A DNA stretch of 8,544 bases. It comes from Flavobacterium psychrophilum. GTDB lineage: Bacteria > Bacteroidota > Bacteroidia > Flavobacteriales > Flavobacteriaceae. The notes under the pieces are model-generated. The model saw only the letters and a program-made list of their open reading frames with translations. It ran no database searches and was not told the origin of the DNA. Position 1 is the first letter of the stretch. Each line of letters begins with the position of its first letter. The stretch lies in contig CAMCBB010000075.1 in the NCBI GenBank assembly GCA_945872875.1, forward strand, positions 1 to 8,544, read 5' to 3'. A program made the position numbers and the translations under genes. Positions 1-7,000 of the stretch are shown here, one piece after another.

Positions 1-924
1 CATCAATATCAGAAAAATCAGAAAGAAATAATTTTACCAAATGCTATCATAAAAGACAATCAAAAATCGGTTGTGGTCTTGGTAATTGGGGAATCGGCTA
101 GAAGTCAGAATTTCTCCTTATATGGATATGATAAAAATACCAATCCACTTCTTTCAAAAATATCGAATGTAGTTCATTTAAATGCAACTTCTTGCGCTAC
201 TTATACTACAGCAGGGGTGAAGGGAATTGTGTCGCATTCTGATTCGGGTGATTTATATGAAATTTTGCCTAATTATTTATTTAGAAATAATGTTGAGGTG
301 GTATGGAGATCTAACAATTGGGGTGCACCCCCAATTCACGTCAAAAACTATCAGGATAGGGCATTTTTGAATCCAAATTGTGAAGGAGAAAGCTGTAATT
401 TTGATGAATTTCTAATAAAAGGATTGAAAGAACAAATTCAATCAAGTAAAAAAAATAAAGTACTAATTGTATTACACACTAGTATAAGTCATGGGCCGAC
501 TTACAGCAAGAAATATCCGCCACAATTTGAAACATTTAAACCAGTTTGTAATAGCGTTGAATTAGGAAAATGTTCGCAAAAAGAACTGATTAATGCTTAC
601 GATAATACCATTGTTTACACCGATTATATTTTATCTAAAATTATTACTGATTTAAAAGAATTGAAAGACTATAAAAGTTCTATGATTTTTGTTTCAGATC
701 ATGGAGAATCATTAGGTGAAAAAAACTTGTATATGCACGGATTGCCTTTAAGTATTGCACCTAAGGAACAATATGAAATTCCTTTTATTGTATGGACTTC
801 AGAAGGATCAAAAAAGGTTAAGTCTGTTAAATCGGCTTCACAATACCATGTTTTTCATAGTGTATTAAATTTCTTGAATATAGAAAGTCCAATATATGAT
901 GAGAATAAGAACCTATTTCAATAA
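1..924 (+). CDS. EptA/MCR-like phosphoethanolamine transferase, C-terminal catalytic domain (5'-truncated by window edge)
   Basis: The reading frame is open from base 1, so the gene starts outside the window; 307 residues are visible, against about 540 for a full EptA. These enzymes move phosphoethanolamine from phosphatidylethanolamine onto lipid A or a related glycolipid at the periplasmic face of the inner membrane. In visible-segment numbering the alkaline-phosphatase-fold motifs appear in order: VIGESAR with metal ligand E31, the catalytic segment CATYT at 65-69 where T69 matches MCR-1 T285, HGP with H164, AYDNTIVYTDY, SDHGESLGE with D233 and H234, and YMHG with H246. Cysteine pairs C127/C132 and C183/C191 match two family disulfides. 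The third pair is broken because G75 replaces the expected cysteine. The five N-terminal membrane helices of the family must lie upstream. The GTG at 73 is inside the fold and is not a start. The family call is firm; the acceptor lipid is not known. Confidence 0.93.
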   Translation, partial: HQYQKNQKEIILPNAIIKDNQKSVVVLVIGESARSQNFSLYGYDKNTNPLLSKISNVVHLNATSCATYTTAGVKGIVSHSDSGDLYEILPNYLFRNNVEVVWRSNNWGAPPIHVKNYQDRAFLNPNCEGESCNFDEFLIKGLKEQIQSSKKNKVLIVLHTSISHGPTYSKKYPPQFETFKPVCNSVELGKCSQKELINAYDNTIVYTDYILSKIITDLKELKDYKSSMIFVSDHGESLGEKNLYMHGLPLSIAPKEQYEIPFIVWTSEGSKKVKSVKSASQYHVFHSVLNFLNIESPIYDENKNLFQ

Positions 925-931
925 TGCTACA

Positions 932-958
932 TTGAAAAAATAAGTCTTATTATTTTTG
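932..958 (+). promoter_or_regulatory. Candidate Bacteroidota promoter for the ABC permease gene
   Basis: TATTTTTG at 951-958 matches the -7 consensus TAnnTTTG of the Bacteroidota primary sigma factor, and TTG at 932-934 could be the -33 element. The spacer is 16 bp, one below the usual 17-23. Transcription would begin near 965 and give a leader of roughly 50 nt before the ATG at 1019. A second -7-like box, TAAATTTG at 991-998, has no -33 partner at a suitable distance. The match is to a short degenerate motif, so this is a suggestion only. Confidence 0.35.
935..957 (+). terminator. Weak A/T-only hairpin after the phosphoethanolamine transferase
   Basis: Ten bases after the stop codon, AATAA (939-943) pairs with TTATT (947-951) around a GTC loop. 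After one A:A mismatch, three further A-T pairs (935-937 with 953-955) lead into a run of T. It could be a feeble intrinsic terminator, but the stem holds only A-T pairs and overlaps a candidate promoter, so it may be chance in AT-rich DNA. Confidence 0.25.
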
Positions 959-1018
959 TAACAAATACCACTTTCTAATTACTAATAAACTAAATTTGAT
1001 AAAGAAAAATTAGCTACT

Positions 1019-2269
1019 ATGCTCGTATACCTTCGTTTACTAAAAGAAAGTTTTGGGTTTGCAATGAACGCATTAAGAAACAATAAGTTGCGAACTTTAC
1101 TTTCGCTACTTGGCGTTACTATAGGTATATTTTCAATTATTGCAGTGCTTGCTGCCGTAGATTCGTTGGATAGAAAAATCAAAAAAGATTTAAGTAGTTT
1201 AGATAAAAATACCATTTACTTATTCAGTGGTTCTTTTGGTCCAACCTCTGTTCCAAAATGGAAAAGGGAACAGTTTCCAGATGTTACTTACACCGAATAT
1301 GAGTATTTAAAATCGGCTATGCCACATGCACAAGAAATGTGTTATCAATTGTTTGTAAATATGGAAACTATAAAATACGAAACCAAATCGGTTAGTAGTG
1401 TTAATGTAGTTCCGGTTTCACATGAATTTATTGATATTCAAGGTTTGGAGTTTTCAAATGGTAGGTTTTATAACGAATCAGAATCCAATTCTGGGACACC
1501 AGTTGTGGTAATTGGTGATGAGTTGGCTAATAGTTTATTTGAAAATACAGATCCAATTGGCAAACAGGTGCGTTTATATGGGCGTCGATTTACAGTAATT
1601 GGTGTGTTAAAAAAACAAGGTGCGGGAATGTTTGGTGATAGTAACGACACTTCGGTTTTTATTCCAGTAAATTTCTTGCGTAGGTTGTATGGTGATAACA
1701 CCAATTATTATACGCCTGTAATACTTATAAAACCTGAGAAAGGAATTGATATGGATGCTTTTAAAGCTGAATTAGCTCAAAAATTAAGAGCATTGCGAGG
1801 GGTTAAAACAGGTGAAATAGATAATTTTTTCATTAATGTTTTATCAGGATTTACTGATTTGTTAGATGGAATAATCGCTAATTTAAATTTAGGTGGGTGG
1901 ATTATCGCTGGGTTTTCTCTACTCGTAGGAGGGTTTGGAGTGGCCAATATTATGTTTGTTTCTGTAAAAGAACGAACGAATTTAATTGGTATTCAAAAAT
2001 CACTAGGAGCTAAAAATAGATTTATACTTTTTCAATTTTTATTCGAAGCTGTAATCTTGTGTTTAATAGGAGGTTTAATCGGAATTTTATTAGTTTGGTT
2101 TATATCAATGGGATTAACCAAAATGCTTGATTTTGAATTTGTATTAAGCTTCTCTAATGTTATGTTAGGTTCCGGATTAGCAATCTTAATTGGACTAATT
2201 GCTGGAATCTTACCCGCAATTTCGGCCTCAAAATTAGATCCAGTTGAAGCTATTCGTAGCGGAATGTAA
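1019..2269 (+). CDS. ABC transporter permease, MacB/FtsX family
   Basis: This is an inner-membrane permease of the type VII (MacB-like) ABC class, whose members couple cytoplasmic ATP hydrolysis to movements of a periplasmic domain for lipoprotein, peptide or drug export. At 416 residues the layout is typical. A basic N-terminus with LRNNKLRTLLSLLGVTIGI leads into helix 1 (about 27-48). A periplasmic MacB-type core domain spans about 50-285. Three more helices lie at about 291-312, 337-365 and 380-402. The family signature between helices 2 and 3 is present (VKERTNLIGIQKSLGAK, 316-332), as is the closing SASKLDPVEAIR (403-414). No ATPase domain is fused and no ATPase or MacA-like adaptor gene lies nearby, so the partners must be encoded elsewhere and the substrate cannot be read from context. 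The ATG at 1019 puts the conserved N-terminus in frame; no Shine-Dalgarno is seen, as is normal for the phylum. A strong hairpin follows the stop. Confidence 0.93.
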   Translation: MLVYLRLLKESFGFAMNALRNNKLRTLLSLLGVTIGIFSIIAVLAAVDSLDRKIKKDLSSLDKNTIYLFSGSFGPTSVPKWKREQFPDVTYTEYEYLKSAMPHAQEMCYQLFVNMETIKYETKSVSSVNVVPVSHEFIDIQGLEFSNGRFYNESESNSGTPVVVIGDELANSLFENTDPIGKQVRLYGRRFTVIGVLKKQGAGMFGDSNDTSVFIPVNFLRRLYGDNTNYYTPVILIKPEKGIDMDAFKAELAQKLRALRGVKTGEIDNFFINVLSGFTDLLDGIIANLNLGGWIIAGFSLLVGGFGVANIMFVSVKERTNLIGIQKSLGAKNRFILFQFLFEAVILCLIGGLIGILLVWFISMGLTKMLDFEFVLSFSNVMLGSGLAILIGLIAGILPAISASKLDPVEAIRSGM

Positions 2270-2296
2270 TTGAATAGAAAATAATATTTAGATATA

Positions 2297-2327
2297 AAAA
2301 AACACAAAGCAAAGCTTTGTGTTTTTT
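2297..2327. terminator. Bidirectional intrinsic terminator between the permease gene and accD
   Basis: A perfect 14-bp inverted repeat pairs 2297-2310 with 2314-2327 around an AAA loop. The core ACACAAAGC/GCTTTGTGT is flanked by six A on the left and six T on the right. Read on the plus strand it ends in a T run and sits 27 bp after the permease stop. Read on the minus strand it also ends in a T run and sits 19 bp after the accD stop. It can therefore stop both converging transcripts. Confidence 0.88.
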
Positions 2328-2346
2328 ATTTGAATCAACATTAATC

Positions 2347-3201
2347 TTATCTAATTTCTTGATTTAATATCAAGTCGATGTATAAATTGATTTTGTCTTT
2401 TAGCTCTTTTCTTGGAGCAATAAAATCTAAAAATCCGTGTTCCAATACAAACTCTGCAGTTTGAAATCCTTCAGGTAAGTCTTTTCCAGTTGTATCTCTT
2501 ACCACACGAGGTCCTGCAAATCCAATTAATGCACCTGGTTCAGAAATATTAATATCTCCAAGCATTGCATAGGAAGCAGTAGTTCCTCCAGTTGTAGGAT
2601 CGGTACATAAAGAAATATATGGAATTTTAGCTTCTGCTAATTGCGCTAATTTTGCTGAAGTTTTTGCTAATTGCATTAATGAATAGGCTGCTTCCATCAT
2701 ACGAGCACCTCCCGATTTAGAAATCATTACAAACGGCACTTTGTTTTTGATAGAATAATCAATTCCACGAGCAATTTTTTCTCCAACCACAGCTCCCATA
2801 GATCCACCAATAAAAGCAAAATCCATACAACAAACTACAAGTTCTTTTCCTTTCGATTTTCCAACTCCTGTTCTTACCGCATCTTTCAATTTGGTTTTGT
2901 CCATTACATCTTTCAATCTATCAGAATATTTTTTTGTATCCACAAATCCAAGAGGATCTTTCGAAGTCATTTTGGCATCTAATTCTTTAAATTCATTATT
3001 GTCAAATAAGATTTCAAAATATTCTTTACTACCTATTCTAACATGAAAACCATCTTCTGGACTAACCCAAAGATTGCGTTCCAATTCATCGGCATCTACA
3101 ATTTTTCCAGTAGGTGATTTGTACCAAAGTCCTTTTGGTACATCTTTCTTATCCTCAGTAGCGGTTGTAATTCCTTTTTCTGTTCTTTTAAACCAAGCCA
3201 T
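2347..3201 (-). CDS. accD: Acetyl-CoA carboxylase carboxyltransferase subunit beta
   Basis: AccD pairs with AccA to form the carboxyltransferase half of acetyl-CoA carboxylase, which moves the carboxyl group from biotinylated BCCP to acetyl-CoA to make malonyl-CoA, the first committed step of fatty acid synthesis in the cytoplasm. The 284-residue length is normal. The crotonase-fold core is well conserved: [17 protein letters not shown] (126-142), [11 protein letters not shown] (161-171), [17 protein letters not shown] (201-217) and [13 protein letters not shown] (221-233), which shape the CoA site and oxyanion holes. The N-terminal region aligns with the zinc ribbon of E. coli AccD (the ELERNL segment is at 39-44), but the four zinc cysteines are absent; S47 and D50 occupy the second CxxC, and only C124, C125 and C199 exist in the protein. 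The ATG at 3201 gives the usual MAWFKRT start. The gene lies 70 bp downstream of fbaA on the same strand with no clear promoter between, so co-transcription is likely. AccA is not in the window. Confidence 0.97.
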   Translation of the reverse strand: MAWFKRTEKGITTATEDKKDVPKGLWYKSPTGKIVDADELERNLWVSPEDGFHVRIGSKEYFEILFDNNEFKELDAKMTSKDPLGFVDTKKYSDRLKDVMDKTKLKDAVRTGVGKSKGKELVVCCMDFAFIGGSMGAVVGEKIARGIDYSIKNKVPFVMISKSGGARMMEAAYSLMQLAKTSAKLAQLAEAKIPYISLCTDPTTGGTTASYAMLGDINISEPGALIGFAGPRVVRDTTGKDLPEGFQTAEFVLEHGFLDFIAPRKELKDKINLYIDLILNQEIR

Positions 3202-3212
3202 AGTTTATAATT

Positions 3213-3247
3213 ATGAATTATAAATTATGAATTATGAATTATGAAAG
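3213..3247. repeat. Heptanucleotide tandem repeat, ATGAATT type
   Basis: Five consecutive 7-bp units fill most of the accD upstream region: ATGAATT, ATAAATT, ATGAATT, ATGAATT and a degenerate ATGAAAG. On the accD coding strand the unit reads AATTCAT and ends 11 bp before the start codon. It may be a replication-slippage repeat; it contains no recognisable -7 box. Confidence 0.85.
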
Positions 3248-3250
3248 TTT

Positions 3251-3271
3251 CGTAATTCGTAACCCGTAATT
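3251..3271. repeat. Heptanucleotide tandem repeat, CGTAATT type
   Basis: Three consecutive 7-bp units, CGTAATT, CGTAACC and CGTAATT, abut the fbaA stop codon. The unit shares the length and the terminal AATT of the neighbouring ATGAATT block, from which it is separated by only 3 bp. The two blocks together make up almost the whole 70-bp fbaA-accD gap. Confidence 0.8.
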
Positions 3272-4339
3272 TTATAATGTGTTTACATTGTTTAAGTCAG
3301 CAAATGCTTGCTCTAATCTTGAATTGAATGTTACTTCTCCTTCACGAACCCATTTTCTTGGATCGTAATATTTTTTATTTGGAACATCAGCACCTTCTGG
3401 ATTTCCAATTTGAGATTTTAAATATTCGATATTATTTACCATATAGTCACGAATTCCTTCAGTGAAAGCAAATTGTAAATCGGTGTCGATATTCATTTTG
3501 ATAACTCCGTAAGAAATAGCTTCTCTAATTTCTTCTAATGTTGAACCCGATCCTCCGTGGAAGACAAAGTCGACTGGATTTGCACCAGTATTAAATTTTT
3601 CTTGAACATAATCTTGAGAATTTTTCAAGATTTTTGGAGTTAATTTCACATTACCTGGTTTGTATACTCCGTGCACATTTCCAAAAGAAGCCGCAATAGT
3701 AAATCTTGGGCTTATTTTAGATAATTCTTCATATGCATAGGATACTTCGGATGGTTGTGTGTATAATTTTGAACTGTCCACATCAGAGTTATCTACTCCA
3801 TCTTCTTCACCACCAGTAATTCCTAGTTCTATTTCTAGGGTCATTCCCATTTTACTCATACGAGCTAAATAGGTTTTACAAATTTCGATATTTTCTTCAA
3901 TTGGCTCTTCAGATAAGTCAATCATGTGTGAAGAGAACAATGGTTTTCCTGTTTCTGCAAAATGTTTTTCAGAGGCATCTAATAAACCATCAATCCAAGG
4001 CAATAGTTTTTTTGCACAATGATCGGTATGTAAAATAACAGTAGCTCCATAAGCTTCTGCTAAAGTATGGATGTGTTTTGCTCCAGCAATACCACCAGAA
4101 ATAGCTGATTTTTCACCAGCATTTGAAAGGCCTTTACCAGCATTAAATTGGGCACCACCATTAGAAAATTGAATAATTACAGGAGCATTTAATTTTGCTG
4201 CTGTTTCTAATACTCCGTTAATAGTGTTGGATCCTGTTACATTTACTGCAGGTAATGCGAATCCTTTTTGTTTTGCATAAGCAAAAATAGCTTGAACTTC
4301 ATCTCCTGTAGCAACTCCCGGTTTAATGTTGTGTGACAT
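3272..4339 (-). CDS. fbaA: Class II fructose-bisphosphate aldolase
   Basis: This cytoplasmic zinc enzyme interconverts fructose-1,6-bisphosphate with dihydroxyacetone phosphate and glyceraldehyde-3-phosphate in glycolysis and gluconeogenesis. At 355 residues it matches the long FbaA type of class II aldolases (about 359 in E. coli). Family motifs appear in order: ALPAVNV (28-34), VILHTDHCAKK (101-111) with catalytic D106 and zinc ligand H107, LEIELGITGGEEDGVDN (168-184) with E171, FGNVHGVYKPGNV (219-231) with zinc ligand H223, VFHGGSGS (259-266) with zinc ligand H261, and KMNIDTDLQ (281-289) for phosphate binding. All expected zinc and catalytic residues are present, so it should be active. 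The ATG at 4339 gives the standard N-terminus. A TAnnTTTG box lies 31 bp upstream, in the short gap after tamL, suggesting its own promoter in addition to any readthrough from tamL. accD follows on the same strand. Confidence 0.97.
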   Translation of the reverse strand: MSHNIKPGVATGDEVQAIFAYAKQKGFALPAVNVTGSNTINGVLETAAKLNAPVIIQFSNGGAQFNAGKGLSNAGEKSAISGGIAGAKHIHTLAEAYGATVILHTDHCAKKLLPWIDGLLDASEKHFAETGKPLFSSHMIDLSEEPIEENIEICKTYLARMSKMGMTLEIELGITGGEEDGVDNSDVDSSKLYTQPSEVSYAYEELSKISPRFTIAASFGNVHGVYKPGNVKLTPKILKNSQDYVQEKFNTGANPVDFVFHGGSGSTLEEIREAISYGVIKMNIDTDLQFAFTEGIRDYMVNNIEYLKSQIGNPEGADVPNKKYYDPRKWVREGEVTFNSRLEQAFADLNNVNTL

Positions 4340-4369
4340 CTTGTAGTTATATTTTTTAAATTAAGTTTA

Positions 4370-4377
4370 CAAAAGTA
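4370..4377 (-). promoter_or_regulatory. Candidate -7 box for fbaA
   Basis: On the minus strand the sequence reads TACTTTTG, an exact match to the Bacteroidota -7 consensus TAnnTTTG, and predicts a start site near 4365 with a leader of about 25 nt. No TTG lies at the usual -33 distance; that region carries the inverted repeat TTCTAA-TT-TTAGAA (4383-4396) over the tamL stop codon instead. The same octamer precedes tamL. Confidence 0.45.
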
Positions 4378-4390
4378 ATAATTTCTAAAA

Positions 4391-6955
4391 TTAGAACGGA
4401 TAATTTATACCAATATTTAATACTGATTTGGCTAAATTAATTTCTTTAAACCATTTTTCATTTTCTGAATTTGCAGGATTGTAAGTTTTAAATCCTACAT
4501 CAAAACGCACAACAAATAGCCCTTGATCATATCGAAGACCAACTCCTGTTCCTAATGCAATGGAATTTAGCGAACTTATTCCGTTGAAGGTATAGGTGTC
4601 ATCCTCAACATTGTCAAAAACATTCCAAATATTTCCAGCATCGGCAAATAAAGCTCCATTAAATTTTCCAAAAATGTTATAGCGAAGTTCTGCACTTAAA
4701 GTAAGTTTTAAATTTGCTTCGTTAAAATCATTCAATCCACCACTTTTTCCCGGCCCTAAGCTGTATGGTTGCCATGCTCTAATGTCATTTGAACCTCCCG
4801 AAAAATAACTTCGAGAAAACGGTATACTATTGGAGTTTCCATATGGAATTGCCAATCCGGCAAAACTTCTTATTGCAAAAACTTTTTTGCCAGGTAATGG
4901 CCAATGTTTAATATATTCTACTTCTCCTTTTAAATATTGTGAATATTCCACTTCAAAAAAGGTACTTACTTCCCCTTGATTGTTCAGCTGCTTTGAAATT
5001 CTTGCTAGTAAAGAAAGAAAATTTCCTGCCGATTCAAATTTGGTTTTAAACGCATGAAATGAATTATCGTAAAGATCTTTTCTAGTTGTTTGTGAATAGC
5101 TAATGCTTGTTGCAAAAATTAAATTATTTTCGGTTAATCTTTTTCGACGCTCTTCAATGCTTCGAATAGATTTTAAGTCATCTTCGGTTAATGAAATTAT
5201 ACTAGGATTTGCTAACGCATCTGCTGTAAAACCTGAAGTTCCACTTTCAATTATTAATTGATTCGTATCAGTTGAAAAATAATTTGGATTTACAGAAGCG
5301 TAATTATTTGCAATTGTGTTTAGAGCGGTATAGGAAGATTGATATATATTGAAATAATTGCTTGTATTTAAATTATTTACATATTGAATATTAAATAAAT
5401 CAAGTCTTATAGATGAATTTGGTTTTGGTGTCCAATTGTATGAAAACGAACTAGTGAAATTTTGTTTATCTAATCCAATATTTGTTTGTTTAGCATAACC
5501 CACGCTAATTACCGTTGAAGGAATCATACTTTTTTCAATGATCTTATCCAGATTAAATGGAAAAAAAAGTCTAGGAAAACTCAATTTGGCGTCAACTCCA
5601 ATTTCAGAAATGTTAAAGAAATTATTATTTGGATTTGCCAAGTCCTTAGAAGCTCCAACATTTCCTCTAAATCCGATTTGGAAAGTTTCGGCACCATTAA
5701 AAACATTTCGAATTCCAAGTGAAGTATTACCTGAAATACCAAAATCTTGAATATTAGAATGAATAAAATCGGCTGAATACCCAAAACTAAATTTATCTCT
5801 AGGTTTTAAATAAATATTTGCAACTAATGCTTTGCTGTCTTTTGGGTCAATTTTATATTCAATTGTAGGGTAATTAAATACTCTTAGATTACTTAAATAC
5901 TTTGTAGTAAGTTGAGTATTGATGTCAGAAAACAAACTTCCTTTAGTGATAAATACTGCATTAGTTATTGATTTTGGGCGGTATTTAAGTTTGTTTTCGC
6001 TGTATAGCATGAAATCATTATATTGTAAACTATCCTTAATTGGCTTTTCTATTTTATTGGTTGCTCTATCGGTATATATAGCAACCTTACTTATTTTATA
6101 TAATTCAAAAGGGGCGGTTTTAGAAGAATCATTTTCTCGGTAGGAATAATCTTTTACAATTAATTTTACATTAACCTTTTTACTGGTGTTAATAGTGTCC
6201 AAAGCATAGGAAATATAATTCTGCTGAAATAAATAAGCACCATTGTTTCTAAATTCGGTTGTAAGTCGATTTCTTTCTTCTTCTAAATTTACAGTTGCAT
6301 ATTGCTTGTTTCTTTGAATTAATGAATTTGCAACTTTGGTTTTGTATAAAGAATCTAGTGCTGGAGTTTCTATTTGCGTGGATACGCTATCTATTAAATA
6401 CGGTTTTTTTAGTGCGATTTGATATTTAATATTGGTTTTTTTCTTTTGAGTAGTATCGCTCGTATAATTTGCTTTTACATCAAAAAATCCTTTGTTGTAA
6501 TAGTAAGCTTCCAATCTTTTTAGAGATTTTTTAGTGAATGTAGAATCGTAAATTACAGGTGCTTCTCCAGTTTTAATTAAAAAATCACTCCAACCCGAAA
6601 CAATAAATGATTTACCAAGTCGGTCAACTTGTTTTTGAGAAAGAAGTTTTGATAAATTAGCTTTACGATTTGGTTTTTTATTTAGCCAATAAGCATAAGT
6701 TGAATCGGCATTTAATTTTGATAGATTAAATAAATTCAATCTTAATCGGTAGCCTAAAATGGAACTGTTTGGTTTTTGATACAATTGAAAAAACACATTT
6801 TCATCTTTAATTTCTTTGCCGTCAACAGAAATCTCGTTTTTCATTATCAAGCGTTTTCCGTCAGCAACTCGTTTTGTTGTGTTACAAGCAACAAATAAGA
6901 GTAGAATTAAAATAATAAATGATATTTTTGTAAGGTGTTTTTTCAAGAGATGCAA
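4391..6955 (-). CDS. tamL: TamL, outer-membrane BamA/TamA-superfamily lipoprotein
   Basis: TamL is the Bacteroidota counterpart of TamA, a POTRA-plus-barrel outer-membrane protein thought to work with TamB in outer-membrane protein or lipid assembly. The 854-residue product begins with a basic stretch, a hydrophobic helix (11-23) and a lipobox ending FVAC with C24 as the lipidation site, which separates TamL from TamA. The region after it, to about residue 380, should hold the POTRA domains (for example RLEAYYYNKGFFDVKANY). The remainder is a 16-strand Omp85 barrel with the loop-6 motif IRAW at 725-728 in the place of VRGF, followed by SLGPG, and a terminal phenylalanine (INYPF) as expected for insertion by BamA. 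Translation must start at a TTG, at 6955 or more likely 6946, because the only nearby ATG (6975) is in another frame and soon hits a stop. No tamB is adjacent. The gene is divergent from the RNA methyltransferase and 51 bp upstream of fbaA. Confidence 0.92.
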   Translation of the reverse strand: MHLLKKHLTKISFIILILLLFVACNTTKRVADGKRLIMKNEISVDGKEIKDENVFFQLYQKPNSSILGYRLRLNLFNLSKLNADSTYAYWLNKKPNRKANLSKLLSQKQVDRLGKSFIVSGWSDFLIKTGEAPVIYDSTFTKKSLKRLEAYYYNKGFFDVKANYTSDTTQKKKTNIKYQIALKKPYLIDSVSTQIETPALDSLYKTKVANSLIQRNKQYATVNLEEERNRLTTEFRNNGAYLFQQNYISYALDTINTSKKVNVKLIVKDYSYRENDSSKTAPFELYKISKVAIYTDRATNKIEKPIKDSLQYNDFMLYSENKLKYRPKSITNAVFITKGSLFSDINTQLTTKYLSNLRVFNYPTIEYKIDPKDSKALVANIYLKPRDKFSFGYSADFIHSNIQDFGISGNTSLGIRNVFNGAETFQIGFRGNVGASKDLANPNNNFFNISEIGVDAKLSFPRLFFPFNLDKIIEKSMIPSTVISVGYAKQTNIGLDKQNFTSSFSYNWTPKPNSSIRLDLFNIQYVNNLNTSNYFNIYQSSYTALNTIANNYASVNPNYFSTDTNQLIIESGTSGFTADALANPSIISLTEDDLKSIRSIEERRKRLTENNLIFATSISYSQTTRKDLYDNSFHAFKTKFESAGNFLSLLARISKQLNNQGEVSTFFEVEYSQYLKGEVEYIKHWPLPGKKVFAIRSFAGLAIPYGNSNSIPFSRSYFSGGSNDIRAWQPYSLGPGKSGGLNDFNEANLKLTLSAELRYNIFGKFNGALFADAGNIWNVFDNVEDDTYTFNGISSLNSIALGTGVGLRYDQGLFVVRFDVGFKTYNPANSENEKWFKEINLAKSVLNIGINYPF
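6923..6930 (+). promoter_or_regulatory. Possible -7 box for the RNA methyltransferase gene
   Basis: TATTTTTG matches TAnnTTTG and would place a start site near 6937, about 45 nt before the ATG at 6982. It lies within the signal-peptide codons of tamL on the other strand. No TTG is found 17-23 bp upstream, so support is thin. Confidence 0.25.
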
Positions 6956-6964
6956 AATTTAATC

Positions 6965-7000
6965 CAAAAGTACATTTTTTTATGGTTAGTAAAAACCAAA
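6965..7000 (-). promoter_or_regulatory. Candidate tamL promoter overlapping the divergent methyltransferase start
   Basis: On the minus strand TTTG (7000-6997) and TACTTTTG (6972-6965) fit the Bacteroidota -33 and -7 elements, with a 24-bp spacer, slightly long. Transcription would start near 6960, only about 5 nt before the TTG at 6955 or about 14 nt before the TTG at 6946. The -33 element lies inside the first codons of the methyltransferase gene. Confidence 0.5.

Noticed and set aside
73..924. GTG at 73 as the start of a complete short gene
   Set aside because: The frame is open to base 1, and the residues before it (KSVV) belong to the first beta-strand leading to the metal-binding VIGES motif, so the gene is simply cut by the window edge.
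991..998. TAAATTTG as the main -7 box of the permease gene
   Set aside because: It matches the consensus, but no TTG lies 17-23 bp upstream, and the nearest TTG leaves a 32-bp spacer; the box at 951-958 fits better.
1468..1704. Minus-strand open frame of 78 codons within the permease gene
   Set aside because: It lies antisense to well-conserved periplasmic-domain codons, resembles no protein I know, and has no promoter or start context of its own. The other short open frames at 982-1215, 2032-2307, 5538-5750, 5581-5784, 5919-6143 and 7330-7524 were dropped for the same reason.
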